DNA from: an uncultured Bacteroidales bacterium
Lineage (GTDB): Bacteria; Bacteroidota; Bacteroidia; Bacteroidales; CAIXZF01
Direction: 5' to 3'
Assembly: GCA_903923925.1 (NCBI GenBank)
Contig: CAIXZF010000104.1
Coordinates: 1-60,054, forward strand
Length of the DNA: 60,054 nucleotides
The notes below the pieces were generated by a model. That model was not told the DNA's origin and did no database searches. It worked only from the letters and a program-made list of their open reading frames with translations. Made by a program: the position numbers and the translations under genes. Positions 37,586-45,803 of the stretch are shown here, in pieces. The first letter of the stretch is position 1. Each line of letters opens with the position of its first letter.

Positions 37586-38512
37586 ATGAAAAAAATCATC
37601 AGTATTATTTTATTCCTGATACCTTTTTGTCTTATTGCACAGCAAAAACTTTCACCAAAAAACTACAGGGTGTATTCTGTGAAGAAGGAAAAGGAAGTGC
37701 CATTGCAGGAAATTATTGATGATATGAAAACATATGATGTATTGTTTTTCGGGGAAGAACACAGCGATAGTGTTTGTCATTTCCTTGAAGATACATTACT
37801 GCAGATGATGTACAAATCATATCTGAGTAATACAGCACTTTCGCTTGAGATGTTCGACCGTGATGTTCAACTTATTATGGACGAATATCTGCAGGGACTT
37901 ATCCGGGAAAAAAGCTTTAAAAAAGACGCCCGTACCTGGAAGAACTATAGTAATTACAGGCCTATGGTGGAATTTGCAAAAGCGAATAAACTCCCTGTAA
38001 TTTGTGCGAATGCGCCTGCCAGGTATTCTAACCTTGCCGGCAGAAAAGGACAGAAAGCTTTACTGTTATTACCCGACGAATCAAGGAGATACATGGCGCC
38101 ACTGCCCTATGATACTGCAAGTGGCGATTATTTTGAAAAGTTGATGGCCGAATCAGGTCATACCAAAGACACTACTCCGGATACAACTAAGAAGAAAGCA
38201 CCAATTTTTATGGGGGAATTCAACCTTGTAATGGCCCAATCTTTATGGGATGCAACTATGGCCTATTCGATTTCTACCTTTTTAAAGAAACATAAAGGCG
38301 CCAAGATGATGCAGGTTAACGGGAACTTTCACAGCGACGAAGGCTTTGCAGTAGTTGCACAATTAAAGAAATACCGTCCAAAAGCAAACTCCCTGATAAT
38401 CTCCTGCACCGACAATGAGTGTTATTACGACCTTGACTGGTCGAAAGTGAAAAAAACCGGAGATTATCTGATTATGACCGACCCGAACATCAAAAAAACC
38501 TACGAGGATTAA
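37586..38512 (+). CDS. ChaN-family haem-binding-like protein
   Basis: Predicted 308-residue exported protein of the ChaN/Tiki-like superfamily (formerly DUF399). Signal peptide about 1-19 with cleavage near CLIAQQ; the Cys at 16 is not in a good lipobox. Conserved blocks are VLFFGEEHSDSVCH near 52-65, LSLEMFDRDVQ, LPVICANAPARYSN, FNLVMAQSLWDATMAYSI, and MQVNGNFHSDEGFAV. The two His-containing blocks form the active or haem-binding face in this family. The role (haem uptake or a metallopeptidase-like activity) is debated. Located 13 bases after the double adenylate kinase gene, probably co-transcribed. Confidence 0.87.
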   Translation: MKKIISIILFLIPFCLIAQQKLSPKNYRVYSVKKEKEVPLQEIIDDMKTYDVLFFGEEHSDSVCHFLEDTLLQMMYKSYLSNTALSLEMFDRDVQLIMDEYLQGLIREKSFKKDARTWKNYSNYRPMVEFAKANKLPVICANAPARYSNLAGRKGQKALLLLPDESRRYMAPLPYDTASGDYFEKLMAESGHTKDTTPDTTKKKAPIFMGEFNLVMAQSLWDATMAYSISTFLKKHKGAKMMQVNGNFHSDEGFAVVAQLKKYRPKANSLIISCTDNECYYDLDWSKVKKTGDYLIMTDPNIKKTYED

Positions 38513-38543
38513 TGTTCTTTATGGAAATGGCATGCCCATGTTT

Positions 38544-39614
38544 CTAGGGACGAATCAACAAAGCATGATATGCGGCAGTAGATTTTGTGTTAGAGATTAC
38601 GATACTATAACAACCAGCAGCCAGATTTTGCACGTTTATTGTTAATTCGGTATTAACAACTTCAGATTTCGGGAATATTTCTGTGCCGTTTGCTGCAATA
38701 AATTTCACTGACCATTCATTACCAAGGTCAGGCAGGAGAATATGACAAACATCTTTTGCCGGGTTAGGGAAAACTTTTAATGTAAGGCTCTGTTGTGAAA
38801 TATCACTGATACCAGCTCCGGGACCCCAGATTGTAAAAGCCCATTGCGGGTTATCAATAAATGGGTTACGGTTGTGCTGAACGAGGAATATTCCGTTATT
38901 ACGGTCAATTTCTTTCTGGGAAACCGGATCCTGAGTACTCCATTGCAGCATCATTGCCCTTGCCCAGGGTTTAAGCTGTGAACCATCTGTCATGTTGCTG
39001 CCTGTCCAGGAAGCATCTTCAGTATAATATCTTGTAGACATATAGAAATAGGATCTGGCAAAATCACCTTTATATTCATCAATAGGTTCGAAAACCGTTC
39101 CGGAATACCCAGGCCAGCTGCAATTTCCAAGCTTCGAACCATTCTGGGAAGTCCAGGTGGATGAAGAAACTTCGCCGTAAGGGAAATTATTCCTCATATT
39201 ATTAACATATCCATCCGTTGGATACAGGTGAAACATATCCGAATACATCGGCATTATTTCCCCACCAAACCAGGATTTCGGCCAAGAATGTTCACGGTTG
39301 AAACAATCGCCTTCGCCATTGTAGCTGCCGCATTCATCAGTCGACACATATTGGAAAGTATATGGAGGATTTCCTCCGGGAATATCTGAATACATATCCC
39401 ATACCGTATTATTCGGTTTGATATCTGTTACAGCAAAATGGGTGTATAATTCATCATAGCTAATGCTGGTATGGTTTTTAATGATATTGTGTAAGGCGTT
39501 CTGTAAAGCAACACCATACAAACCAAACGCCGCATCATAATAACCGGGAGGGGGCTGAGGAAAAGTAAAGTTTGCAATAAGCAGGAAGGCTACCAGAGAA
39601 AAAAAACGTTTCAT
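38544..39614 (-). CDS. Secreted endonuclease I with T9SS domain
   Basis: Predicted 356-residue extracellular nuclease. Signal peptide about 1-19. The endonuclease I (EndA/NucM) core spans about 25-265 with the beta-beta-alpha metal motif region FNREHSWPKSWFGG (catalytic His) and the family block SDMFHLYPTDGYVNNMR followed by NFPYGEV. Residues 280-356 are a T9SS sorting domain (LKVFPNPAKDVCHILLPD). It should degrade extracellular DNA for nutrients or biofilm turnover. Its promoter region runs into the heptanucleotide array. Confidence 0.93.
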   Translation of the reverse strand: MKRFFSLVAFLLIANFTFPQPPPGYYDAAFGLYGVALQNALHNIIKNHTSISYDELYTHFAVTDIKPNNTVWDMYSDIPGGNPPYTFQYVSTDECGSYNGEGDCFNREHSWPKSWFGGEIMPMYSDMFHLYPTDGYVNNMRNNFPYGEVSSSTWTSQNGSKLGNCSWPGYSGTVFEPIDEYKGDFARSYFYMSTRYYTEDASWTGSNMTDGSQLKPWARAMMLQWSTQDPVSQKEIDRNNGIFLVQHNRNPFIDNPQWAFTIWGPGAGISDISQQSLTLKVFPNPAKDVCHILLPDLGNEWSVKFIAANGTEIFPKSEVVNTELTINVQNLAAGCYSIVISNTKSTAAYHALLIRP

Positions 39615-39633
39615 TCATATAATATTTAGTGCG

Positions 39634-39641
39634 CAAAGATA
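39634..39641 (-). promoter_or_regulatory. Putative Bacteroidota -7 box (TATCTTTG on the minus strand)
   Basis: CAAAGATA on the plus strand reads TATCTTTG on the minus strand, matching TAnnTTTG, 19 bases before the endonuclease start. The heptad array begins 14 bases further upstream, so the -33 region would lie inside the repeat. Confidence 0.4.
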
Positions 39642-39655
39642 AGGAGTTTTTTTAA

Positions 39656-39806
39656 GCAGAAGGCAGAAGGCAGAAAGCAGAAGGCAGAAAGCAGAAAGCA
39701 GAAGGCAGGAGGCAGAAAGCAGAAGGCAGGAGGCAGGAGGCAGAAAGCAGAAGGCAGAAAGCAGGAGGCAGAAAGCAGGAGGCAGAAAGCAGGAGGCAGA
39801 AGGCAG
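39656..39806 (+). repeat. Heptanucleotide tandem array (GCAGRAR)21
   Basis: Twenty-one uninterrupted 7-base units followed by a partial GCAG. Units are of three kinds: GCAGAAG, GCAGAAA and GCAGGAG, differing only at positions 5 and 7. The array lies between the divergent endonuclease I and GH16 genes. The plus strand is almost all purine. A second array of the same units in the same orientation is at 53500-53618. Similar heptanucleotide short tandem repeats are known in filamentous cyanobacteria. The minus-strand reading frame through it (Cys/Leu/Pro-rich) is not a gene. Confidence 0.97.
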
Positions 39807-39851
39807 TCGAATATTGTAAAAAAATCAATTCTATTTGGTTGCTTAGTTTAT

Positions 39852-39859
39852 TACATTTG
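39852..39859 (+). promoter_or_regulatory. Putative Bacteroidota -7 box (TACATTTG)
   Basis: TACATTTG fits TAnnTTTG and lies 35 bases before the GH16 gene. A TTTG occurs at 39834-39837, but the 14-base spacing is shorter than usual. Confidence 0.4.
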
Positions 39860-39894
39860 TTCTGGTATCCTATCAACCTCCAAATACACATTAA

Positions 39895-40959
39895 ATGAGA
39901 TTATTTCTTAGCAGTTTAGTATTTATAGTTGGGACTGGGTTACAGGCTCAGCAGGCTGTGCAGGAACAATTATTCTGGTCGGACGAGTTTAACGGGACCG
40001 GATCACCAAACTCCCTGAACTGGTCGTACGACCTGGGGAACAGTGGCTGGGGCAATAATGAAATTCAGGACTATACCAACTTGCAATCCAATGTGCGGCA
40101 GGAAAGCGGAAATTTAGTCATTGAAGCTCACAAACTGGGAAATTCGTGGACATCAGCCAGGATTATCAGTCATAATAAATTCAATTTCACCTACGGCAGA
40201 ATAGAATTCCGCGCAAAGCTTCCAAGCGGAATTGGCACCTGGCCTGCCTTATGGATGCTAGGTGAATCTTTATTCACAACGGGTTGGCCTGCATGTGGCG
40301 AAGTGGATGTTATGGAACATGTAGGAAAAGACCCTGGCTATGTACATTCTTCACTGCATACAAGTTCGAGTAGTGGCAGTACTGTAAATACCGGCATCCA
40401 TTACGAACCAACTGTTTACAGCGACTTCCATATTTATTCAGCAAACTGGACATCTGAAAAAATAGAGTTCAGCATTGATAGTTCCTTGTTTTACACCTAT
40501 AATCCCCCGATAAAAAATAGTTCTACCTGGCCTTTTACCTCTCCCTTTTTTCTTATACTGAATATTGCAATGGGCGGAAACTGGGGAAGCGACCCTCAAT
40601 TTGAAACCAACGGGCTTAAAAACGGAATAGACCCTGCCCTTAGCCTTGCCAGGATGGAAGTGGATTATGTTCGGGTGTATCAGACTGCCAGTTCTATTGA
40701 AGATTTAGCCTTGAACATCAAGGATGGAAGCAGAATTAATATTTCCCCGAATCCGAGTGATGGGAAAATAACTTTCAATATTCCGATTTCCAGGCCGGAG
40801 CAAGGTACTATCTTCAATTCAATGGGGGTTGCGGTTTGCAATTTTCAACTAAATGCCGATTCCAAAGAAATTGACCTTTCACATTTGCCCAAAGGACTTT
40901 ATTTTGTTTCCATTTTATCAAATAGCGAAACAAAAACACAGAAATTTATTTTAAAATAG
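39895..40959 (+). CDS. GH16 beta-glucanase (laminarinase-like) with T9SS domain
   Basis: Predicted 354-residue secreted glycoside hydrolase. Signal peptide about 1-19. The GH16 jelly-roll covers about 25-262, with the catalytic motif [10 protein letters not shown] (nucleophile E136, D138, acid/base E141) and the family strands [11 protein letters not shown] and WPALWMLG. The extra Met in the E-x-D-x-x-E pattern points to the laminarinase/beta-1,3-glucanase branch. Residues 280-354 are a T9SS sorting domain ([13 protein letters not shown] to TQKFILK). It should cut external beta-1,3 or mixed-linkage glucans. Convergent with PFOR, separated by a terminator. Confidence 0.94.
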   Translation: MRLFLSSLVFIVGTGLQAQQAVQEQLFWSDEFNGTGSPNSLNWSYDLGNSGWGNNEIQDYTNLQSNVRQESGNLVIEAHKLGNSWTSARIISHNKFNFTYGRIEFRAKLPSGIGTWPALWMLGESLFTTGWPACGEVDVMEHVGKDPGYVHSSLHTSSSSGSTVNTGIHYEPTVYSDFHIYSANWTSEKIEFSIDSSLFYTYNPPIKNSSTWPFTSPFFLILNIAMGGNWGSDPQFETNGLKNGIDPALSLARMEVDYVRVYQTASSIEDLALNIKDGSRINISPNPSDGKITFNIPISRPEQGTIFNSMGVAVCNFQLNADSKEIDLSHLPKGLYFVSILSNSETKTQKFILK

Positions 40960-41012
40960 CTACGGTTTTGGGGAATTTATTTTGATAATTCTCTTTGTTA
41001 AAATTGAGGGCA

Positions 41013-41045
41013 TAAAAAAAACCCGGCTGTAAGGCCGGGTTTTTT
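41013..41045. terminator. Bidirectional rho-independent terminator
   Basis: ACCCGGC, a six-base loop TGTAAG, then GCCGGGT, flanked by A8 on the left and T6 on the right (the stem's last T included). The seven-base-pair perfect stem and tracts on both sides serve the two convergent genes (GH16 on plus, PFOR on minus). Confidence 0.92.
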
Positions 41046-41051
41046 ATGAGA

Positions 41052-44000
41052 TTATAAGTTCGAGAAATCCATTGCTGCCATTCGTCGGTAGCCGTTGTAA
41101 CGCCATTTGGAGTTTTCTTCGGCTGCCTTGAAGAGTTCGACGGCTTCTTTGGGGAATCCTTTTTTGAGTGAAGTATAGCGCACTTCACTGGCGAGGAAGT
41201 CCTGGAATTGCTCCCATTTAGGTTCTTTTGAATCGAGGACAAACGGATTTTTACCTTCTGCTTCAAGCATTGGGTTAAATCTGTAAAGATGCCAGTAACC
41301 AGCGTCTACAGCATCTGAAGCCTGTTGCTGAGCCTTACCCATTCCTGCACGAAGACCGTGATTGATACAAGGAGAATATGCAATAATAAGTGATGGTCCC
41401 GGATAAGATTCGGCCTCCTTCAAAGCTTTGAAATACTGCGCCTGACTAGAGCCCATAGAAACCTGTGCCACATAAACATAACCGTATGACATAGCCATCA
41501 TGCCAAGATCTTTTTTACGTACGCGTTTTCCTGAAGCAGCAAATTTTGCCACAGCACCAACAGGTGTTGATTTGGATGATTGACCTCCGGTATTAGAATA
41601 TACCTCAGTATCAAGTACGAGAATATTAATGTCTTTACCTGATGCGAGAACATGATCAAGGCCACCATAGCCAATGTCGTATGCCCAACCGTCGCCACCA
41701 AATGCCCAGATTGATTTTTTAACGAAGTACTGTTTCAGATCCATGAGTTCTTTAGCCACAGGATGTTTCTCTGTTTCCAGAGCTAATATCAGTTTGTCTG
41801 ATACTTCGATTGTTTTGTTACCATCCATTTTAGCATCAATCCACTCAAGGAAAGCTTCCTTTGTAGCCGGTAAAACTGCATCCATGGAAGCAATCATTTT
41901 AAGCTCAACCCTATCGCGCATTTTATCGATACCGGTAAGCATACCAAAACCATATTCGGCATTATCTTCGAAAAGACTGTTAGCCCATGCTGGTCCTTTG
42001 CCGGCTGCATTTGTGGAATATGGAGTTGAAGGAGCAGAACCTCCATAAATTGAGGAGCATCCGGTTGCATTTGCCACCATCATTCTTTCTCCAAACAACT
42101 GTGTAACAAGTTTCAGATATGGTGTTTCGCCACAACCAGCGCAGGCACCTGAGAATTCGAACAATGGCTGTGCGAACTGACTATTTTTAAGTGAGCCTTG
42201 TTTGCCAACCAAATGATCTTTATAGGAAACATTTTCGAAAAGATAATCCCAGCGTTTTACTTCTTCCATTTGATTGCCAAGAGGTTCCATAACGAGAGCC
42301 TTGGTTTTTGAAGGACAAACATCAGCACAATTTCCGCAACCAGTACAATCGAGCACGCTCACCTGAATTTTGAAATCGAGACCTGCAAGCGGACGACCGG
42401 TTGCTTTAAGCGATTTTGTTCCGGATGGAGCATTTTTCAGTTCGTTGGCATCCATAAGGAAAGGGCGGATAGCAGCGTGAGGGCAAACATATGCGCACTG
42501 GTTACACTGGATACAGTTTTCAGGAATCCATTCAGGAACATTTACGGCAATACCGCGTTTTTCGATTCGGGTTGTTCCTGCAGGGAAAGTTCCATCTTCG
42601 CGACCAACGAAAGCACTAACCGGCAAATCATCGCCTTTCATTGCATTAATCGGTTCAACGACGTTCTTGATAAACGGATCGATAGTTCTTGAATCAACAA
42701 CAGTTTTAACAATTATTTTTGACCAATCGGCAGGAATTTCAACTTTTTCAACATCAGAAGCACCTTTATCGATTGCAGCAATATTCATGTTAACAATATC
42801 TTCACCTTTGTTTCCGTAGGTTTTGATAATTGCTTTTTTCATTTCCTTTGAAGCAATTTCAAATGGGATCACATTTGAAACCTTAAAGAAGGCAGACTGC
42901 ATAATAATGTTGGTACGATTGCCAAGACCAAGTTCCTCAGCAATTTTTGTGGCATTGATAATATAGAAGTTTATATTATTCTCAGCCATGAATTTTGCCA
43001 TGTAAGCAGGAAGGCGGCGTTTTGTTTCTTCAGCATCCCAAATGCTGTTAAACAGGAAGGCTCCTCCTTTTTTTATACCCTTAAGCATATCATATTTATC
43101 CAGGTAAGCAGGAACATGACAGGCAACAAAATCGGGACTGTTCACAAGGTATGGTGAACGGATCGGAGAATCGCCAAAGCGCAGATGAGAGGTAGTAACA
43201 CCGCCGGATTTCTTTGAATCATATGCGAAGTAAGCCTGGGCATATTTGTCGGTAGTATCACCAATAATCTTGATCGAGTTTTTATTTGCACCTACAGTAC
43301 CATCAGCACCGATGCCATAGAATTTTGCCTCAAAAGTGCCTTTTGAAGAAATGCTAAGATCGGGAAGAATAGGCAGAGAAGTGAATGTAACATCATCAAC
43401 AATACCAACAGTAAAGCGGTTTTTTGGTTCTTTTGCTTTAAGATTGTTAAATACGGAAAGCATCATGGAAGGTGTTGTATCCTTGGAACTTAAACCATAG
43501 CGTCCACCTACGATTAATGGCGCATTTTCCTTACCATAATAAAGATCTTTAACATCCAGGTAAAGTGGTTCTCCGTTTGCACCCGGCTCTTTGGTTCTGT
43601 CGAGAACACAAATACGTTTTGCAGTTTTCGGAATAACGTTAAAGAAGTATTTCGCGGAGAAGGGTCTGTAGAGATGTACGCAGACAACTCCAAGTTTTTC
43701 GCCTTTTTCTCCGAGATAATCAATGAGTTCTTTAATCGTTTCAGTAATTGATCCCATAGCAATAAAGATGTTTTCAGCATCTTTTGCACCATAATAGGTA
43801 AATGGATGGTAATCTTTACCTGTTAATTTATTGATTTCCTGCATATAGGATTCAACAACATCAGGCACAGCATCGTAAAATTTATTTGCTGCCTCGCGGG
43901 ATTGAAAATAGATATCAGGGTTCTGAGCAGTTCCGCGGGTAACAGGATGTTCAGGATTGAGAGCGCGATCGCGGAAATCCTGAAGTGCTTTGCGGTCGAG

Positions 44001-44588
44001 TAAACCTGCAAGCTGTTCCATACTTGGGGCTTCAACTTTCTGAATTTCGTGAGAAGTACGGAATCCATCAAAGAAATGAAGGAAAGGTACCCTTGTTTTG
44101 ATAGATGCTAAGTGTGCAACGCCGGCTATATCCATGATTTCCTGAACGCTGCCGGTTGCAAGCATTGCAAAACCAGACTGCCGTGTGCTCATAACATCGC
44201 TATGGTCACCAAAAATTGAGAGGGCCTGAGCAGCAAGGCTGCGTGCGCTAACATGGAAAACTCCGGGGAGTAATTCCCCTGCAATTTTATACATATTCGG
44301 GATCATCAGCAGCAGACCCTGAGAAGCAGTATAAGTAGTAGTAAGAGTACCGGATTGCAAAGCACCGTGAACAGCGCCGGCAGCACCAGCTTCAGATTGC
44401 ATTTCTTCAACCTTTACGGTTTCCCCGAAAATGTTTTTCATCCCATTTGCAGCCCATTCATCAACGTATTCTGCCATGGTCGACGAGGGTGTGATAGGAT
44501 AGATACAGGCTACTTCACTAAACATGTAGGCAATGTAAGCGGCTGCGTAGTTACCGTCGCAAGTGACAAAGTTTTTAGTTACACTCAT
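41052..44588 (-). CDS. nifJ: Pyruvate:ferredoxin (flavodoxin) oxidoreductase
   Basis: Predicted 1178-residue single-chain enzyme that converts pyruvate and CoA to acetyl-CoA and CO2 while reducing ferredoxin; typical of anaerobes. Domain order: pyrimidine-binding domain I from the N-terminus (YPITPSSTMAEYVDEWAA), domain II/III gamma part, then two [4Fe-4S] motifs near residues 688-700 (CIQCNQCAYVCP) and 745-757 (CTGCGNCADVCP), and the TPP-binding domain with CAGCGETPYLKLVTQLFG and GGDGWAYDIGYGGLDHVLA. The third cluster Cys residues are also in the C-terminal part. Full length for the family. Divergent from the DHOD-like gene. Confidence 0.97.
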   Translation of the reverse strand: MSVTKNFVTCDGNYAAAYIAYMFSEVACIYPITPSSTMAEYVDEWAANGMKNIFGETVKVEEMQSEAGAAGAVHGALQSGTLTTTYTASQGLLLMIPNMYKIAGELLPGVFHVSARSLAAQALSIFGDHSDVMSTRQSGFAMLATGSVQEIMDIAGVAHLASIKTRVPFLHFFDGFRTSHEIQKVEAPSMEQLAGLLDRKALQDFRDRALNPEHPVTRGTAQNPDIYFQSREAANKFYDAVPDVVESYMQEINKLTGKDYHPFTYYGAKDAENIFIAMGSITETIKELIDYLGEKGEKLGVVCVHLYRPFSAKYFFNVIPKTAKRICVLDRTKEPGANGEPLYLDVKDLYYGKENAPLIVGGRYGLSSKDTTPSMMLSVFNNLKAKEPKNRFTVGIVDDVTFTSLPILPDLSISSKGTFEAKFYGIGADGTVGANKNSIKIIGDTTDKYAQAYFAYDSKKSGGVTTSHLRFGDSPIRSPYLVNSPDFVACHVPAYLDKYDMLKGIKKGGAFLFNSIWDAEETKRRLPAYMAKFMAENNINFYIINATKIAEELGLGNRTNIIMQSAFFKVSNVIPFEIASKEMKKAIIKTYGNKGEDIVNMNIAAIDKGASDVEKVEIPADWSKIIVKTVVDSRTIDPFIKNVVEPINAMKGDDLPVSAFVGREDGTFPAGTTRIEKRGIAVNVPEWIPENCIQCNQCAYVCPHAAIRPFLMDANELKNAPSGTKSLKATGRPLAGLDFKIQVSVLDCTGCGNCADVCPSKTKALVMEPLGNQMEEVKRWDYLFENVSYKDHLVGKQGSLKNSQFAQPLFEFSGACAGCGETPYLKLVTQLFGERMMVANATGCSSIYGGSAPSTPYSTNAAGKGPAWANSLFEDNAEYGFGMLTGIDKMRDRVELKMIASMDAVLPATKEAFLEWIDAKMDGNKTIEVSDKLILALETEKHPVAKELMDLKQYFVKKSIWAFGGDGWAYDIGYGGLDHVLASGKDINILVLDTEVYSNTGGQSSKSTPVGAVAKFAASGKRVRKKDLGMMAMSYGYVYVAQVSMGSSQAQYFKALKEAESYPGPSLIIAYSPCINHGLRAGMGKAQQQASDAVDAGYWHLYRFNPMLEAEGKNPFVLDSKEPKWEQFQDFLASEVRYTSLKKGFPKEAVELFKAAEENSKWRYNGYRRMAAMDFSNL

Positions 44589-44651
44589 GATATTTATTTT
44601 TGTATTAGACCTAAATATATGAAATCCAAGCTAATGTGTTTTTTTCGGGTG

Positions 44652-44659
44652 CAAAGTTA
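44652..44659 (-). promoter_or_regulatory. Putative Bacteroidota -7 box (TAACTTTG on the minus strand)
   Basis: CAAAGTTA on the plus strand reads TAACTTTG on the minus strand, 63 bases before the PFOR start. No good -33 box. Confidence 0.35.
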
Positions 44660-44746
44660 GCCATTAATATCATTGTTGAATAACTAGTTTGTTAATTATA
44701 AACGGTCTAAATATGATCTGACGAAACTCTTAGCGATGTAAATTGT

Positions 44747-44754
44747 TAATTTTG
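44747..44754 (+). promoter_or_regulatory. Putative Bacteroidota -7 box (TAATTTTG)
   Basis: TAATTTTG matches TAnnTTTG, 26 bases before the DHOD-like gene in the 192-base divergent gap shared with PFOR. No good -33 box. Confidence 0.38.
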
Positions 44755-44780
44755 CAAATCAAATTTCAATATTTAACAAA

Positions 44781-45797
44781 ATGGCTGATCTAAAAACTAC
44801 CTATCTGGGTTTAGAGCTTAAGAACCCAATCATTGTTGGTGCCAGTAATCTCGTACTGGATATGAACGTGGTTAAAAAAATTGAAGAAGCAGGCGCAGCT
44901 GCCATTGTCTACAAGTCATTATTTGAAGAACAAATACAACTGGAAAGCCTTCAGATGCATGAGGACATGCATGAATACAACGAACGCAATGCAGAAATGG
45001 TAAGTTTATTCCCTAGCATGGAACATGCAGGGCCAAAAGAACACCTTACCAATCTGAAAATGCTTAAGGACAATGTTAAGATTCCCGTTATTGCCAGTTT
45101 AAACTGCATTTACAAAGAAAGCTGGGAAGAATATGCCCAATTACTGGAGTCCACCGGTGTTGATGCATTAGAGTTAAATTTCTATGCTGTTCCCGATAAA
45201 AACGAAACCGAAGGCAATTCAATTGAGAAGCAACAACTCGAAATTCTGAAAGTTGTAAAAGCTGCAGTAAAAATTCCTGTAAGTGTAAAACTCAGTTACT
45301 TCTATTCAAATATTCTGAATGTAGTAAACAAACTCGATGAAGCAGGAGCCGATGGATTTGTACTTTTTAACCGTTTATTCCAGCCCGACATTGATGTTAA
45401 AACAAGAAAACACTTCTCTCCTCTGCACCTCAGCCAAAGCGAAGAAGATTACAAACTTCCGCTTCGTTATGCCGGTTTGCTTCATGGCTCAGTAAAAGGA
45501 AGTATTTGCAGCAACACCGGATTTTTTCATGCTGATCAGGTTGTAAAAGCTGTTCTTGCCGGATCCGATGCAGTACAGGTTGTAAGCACCATTTACAAAA
45601 ATAATATTTCACATTTGTTCACTATTATCAACGATCTGAACAACTGGATGGAAGTGAATCAATATGCTAAACTTAACGATTTCAAAGGAAAACTCTCAAG
45701 AAAAACGCTCAATGATCCAATGGTTTACCGCAGGGCACAATATGTTGACATCCTGCTGAAATCCGAAGAGATTTTTAACCGTTACCCACTGCGCTAA
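44781..45797 (+). CDS. Dihydroorotate dehydrogenase-like flavoprotein
   Basis: Predicted 338-residue TIM-barrel protein similar to class 1 dihydroorotate dehydrogenases: TTYLGLELKNPIIVGASNL at the N-terminus, VDALELNF at strand 4, IPVSVKLSYF, GADGFVLFNRLF, and the phosphate-binding SICSNTGFFHADQVVKAVLAGSDAVQVVSTIY. However, the loop that in true enzymes reads N-L-S-C/S-x-P-N (with the catalytic base) is ELNFYAVPDKN here (131-141), so dihydroorotate oxidation is doubtful. Divergent from PFOR and six bases before mutS2. Similar genes occur near PFOR in other anaerobes, as far as I recall; an electron-transfer or ferredoxin-linked role is speculation. Confidence 0.82.
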   Translation: MADLKTTYLGLELKNPIIVGASNLVLDMNVVKKIEEAGAAAIVYKSLFEEQIQLESLQMHEDMHEYNERNAEMVSLFPSMEHAGPKEHLTNLKMLKDNVKIPVIASLNCIYKESWEEYAQLLESTGVDALELNFYAVPDKNETEGNSIEKQQLEILKVVKAAVKIPVSVKLSYFYSNILNVVNKLDEAGADGFVLFNRLFQPDIDVKTRKHFSPLHLSQSEEDYKLPLRYAGLLHGSVKGSICSNTGFFHADQVVKAVLAGSDAVQVVSTIYKNNISHLFTIINDLNNWMEVNQYAKLNDFKGKLSRKTLNDPMVYRRAQYVDILLKSEEIFNRYPLR

Positions 45798-45803
45798 TCA
45801 GGA

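Noticed and set aside
39656-39806. CRISPR-like array
   Set aside because: Units are 7 bases and contiguous, with no spacers and no cas genes nearby.
39652-39891. Cys/Leu/Pro-rich minus-strand frame across the first heptad array
   Set aside because: It is simply the repeat read in one frame; no ribosome-binding context or independent conservation, and such frames are common artefacts of this repeat.
44781-45797. pyrD (true dihydroorotate dehydrogenase)
   Set aside because: The catalytic N-L-S-C-P-N loop is not present, so only the fold is assigned.
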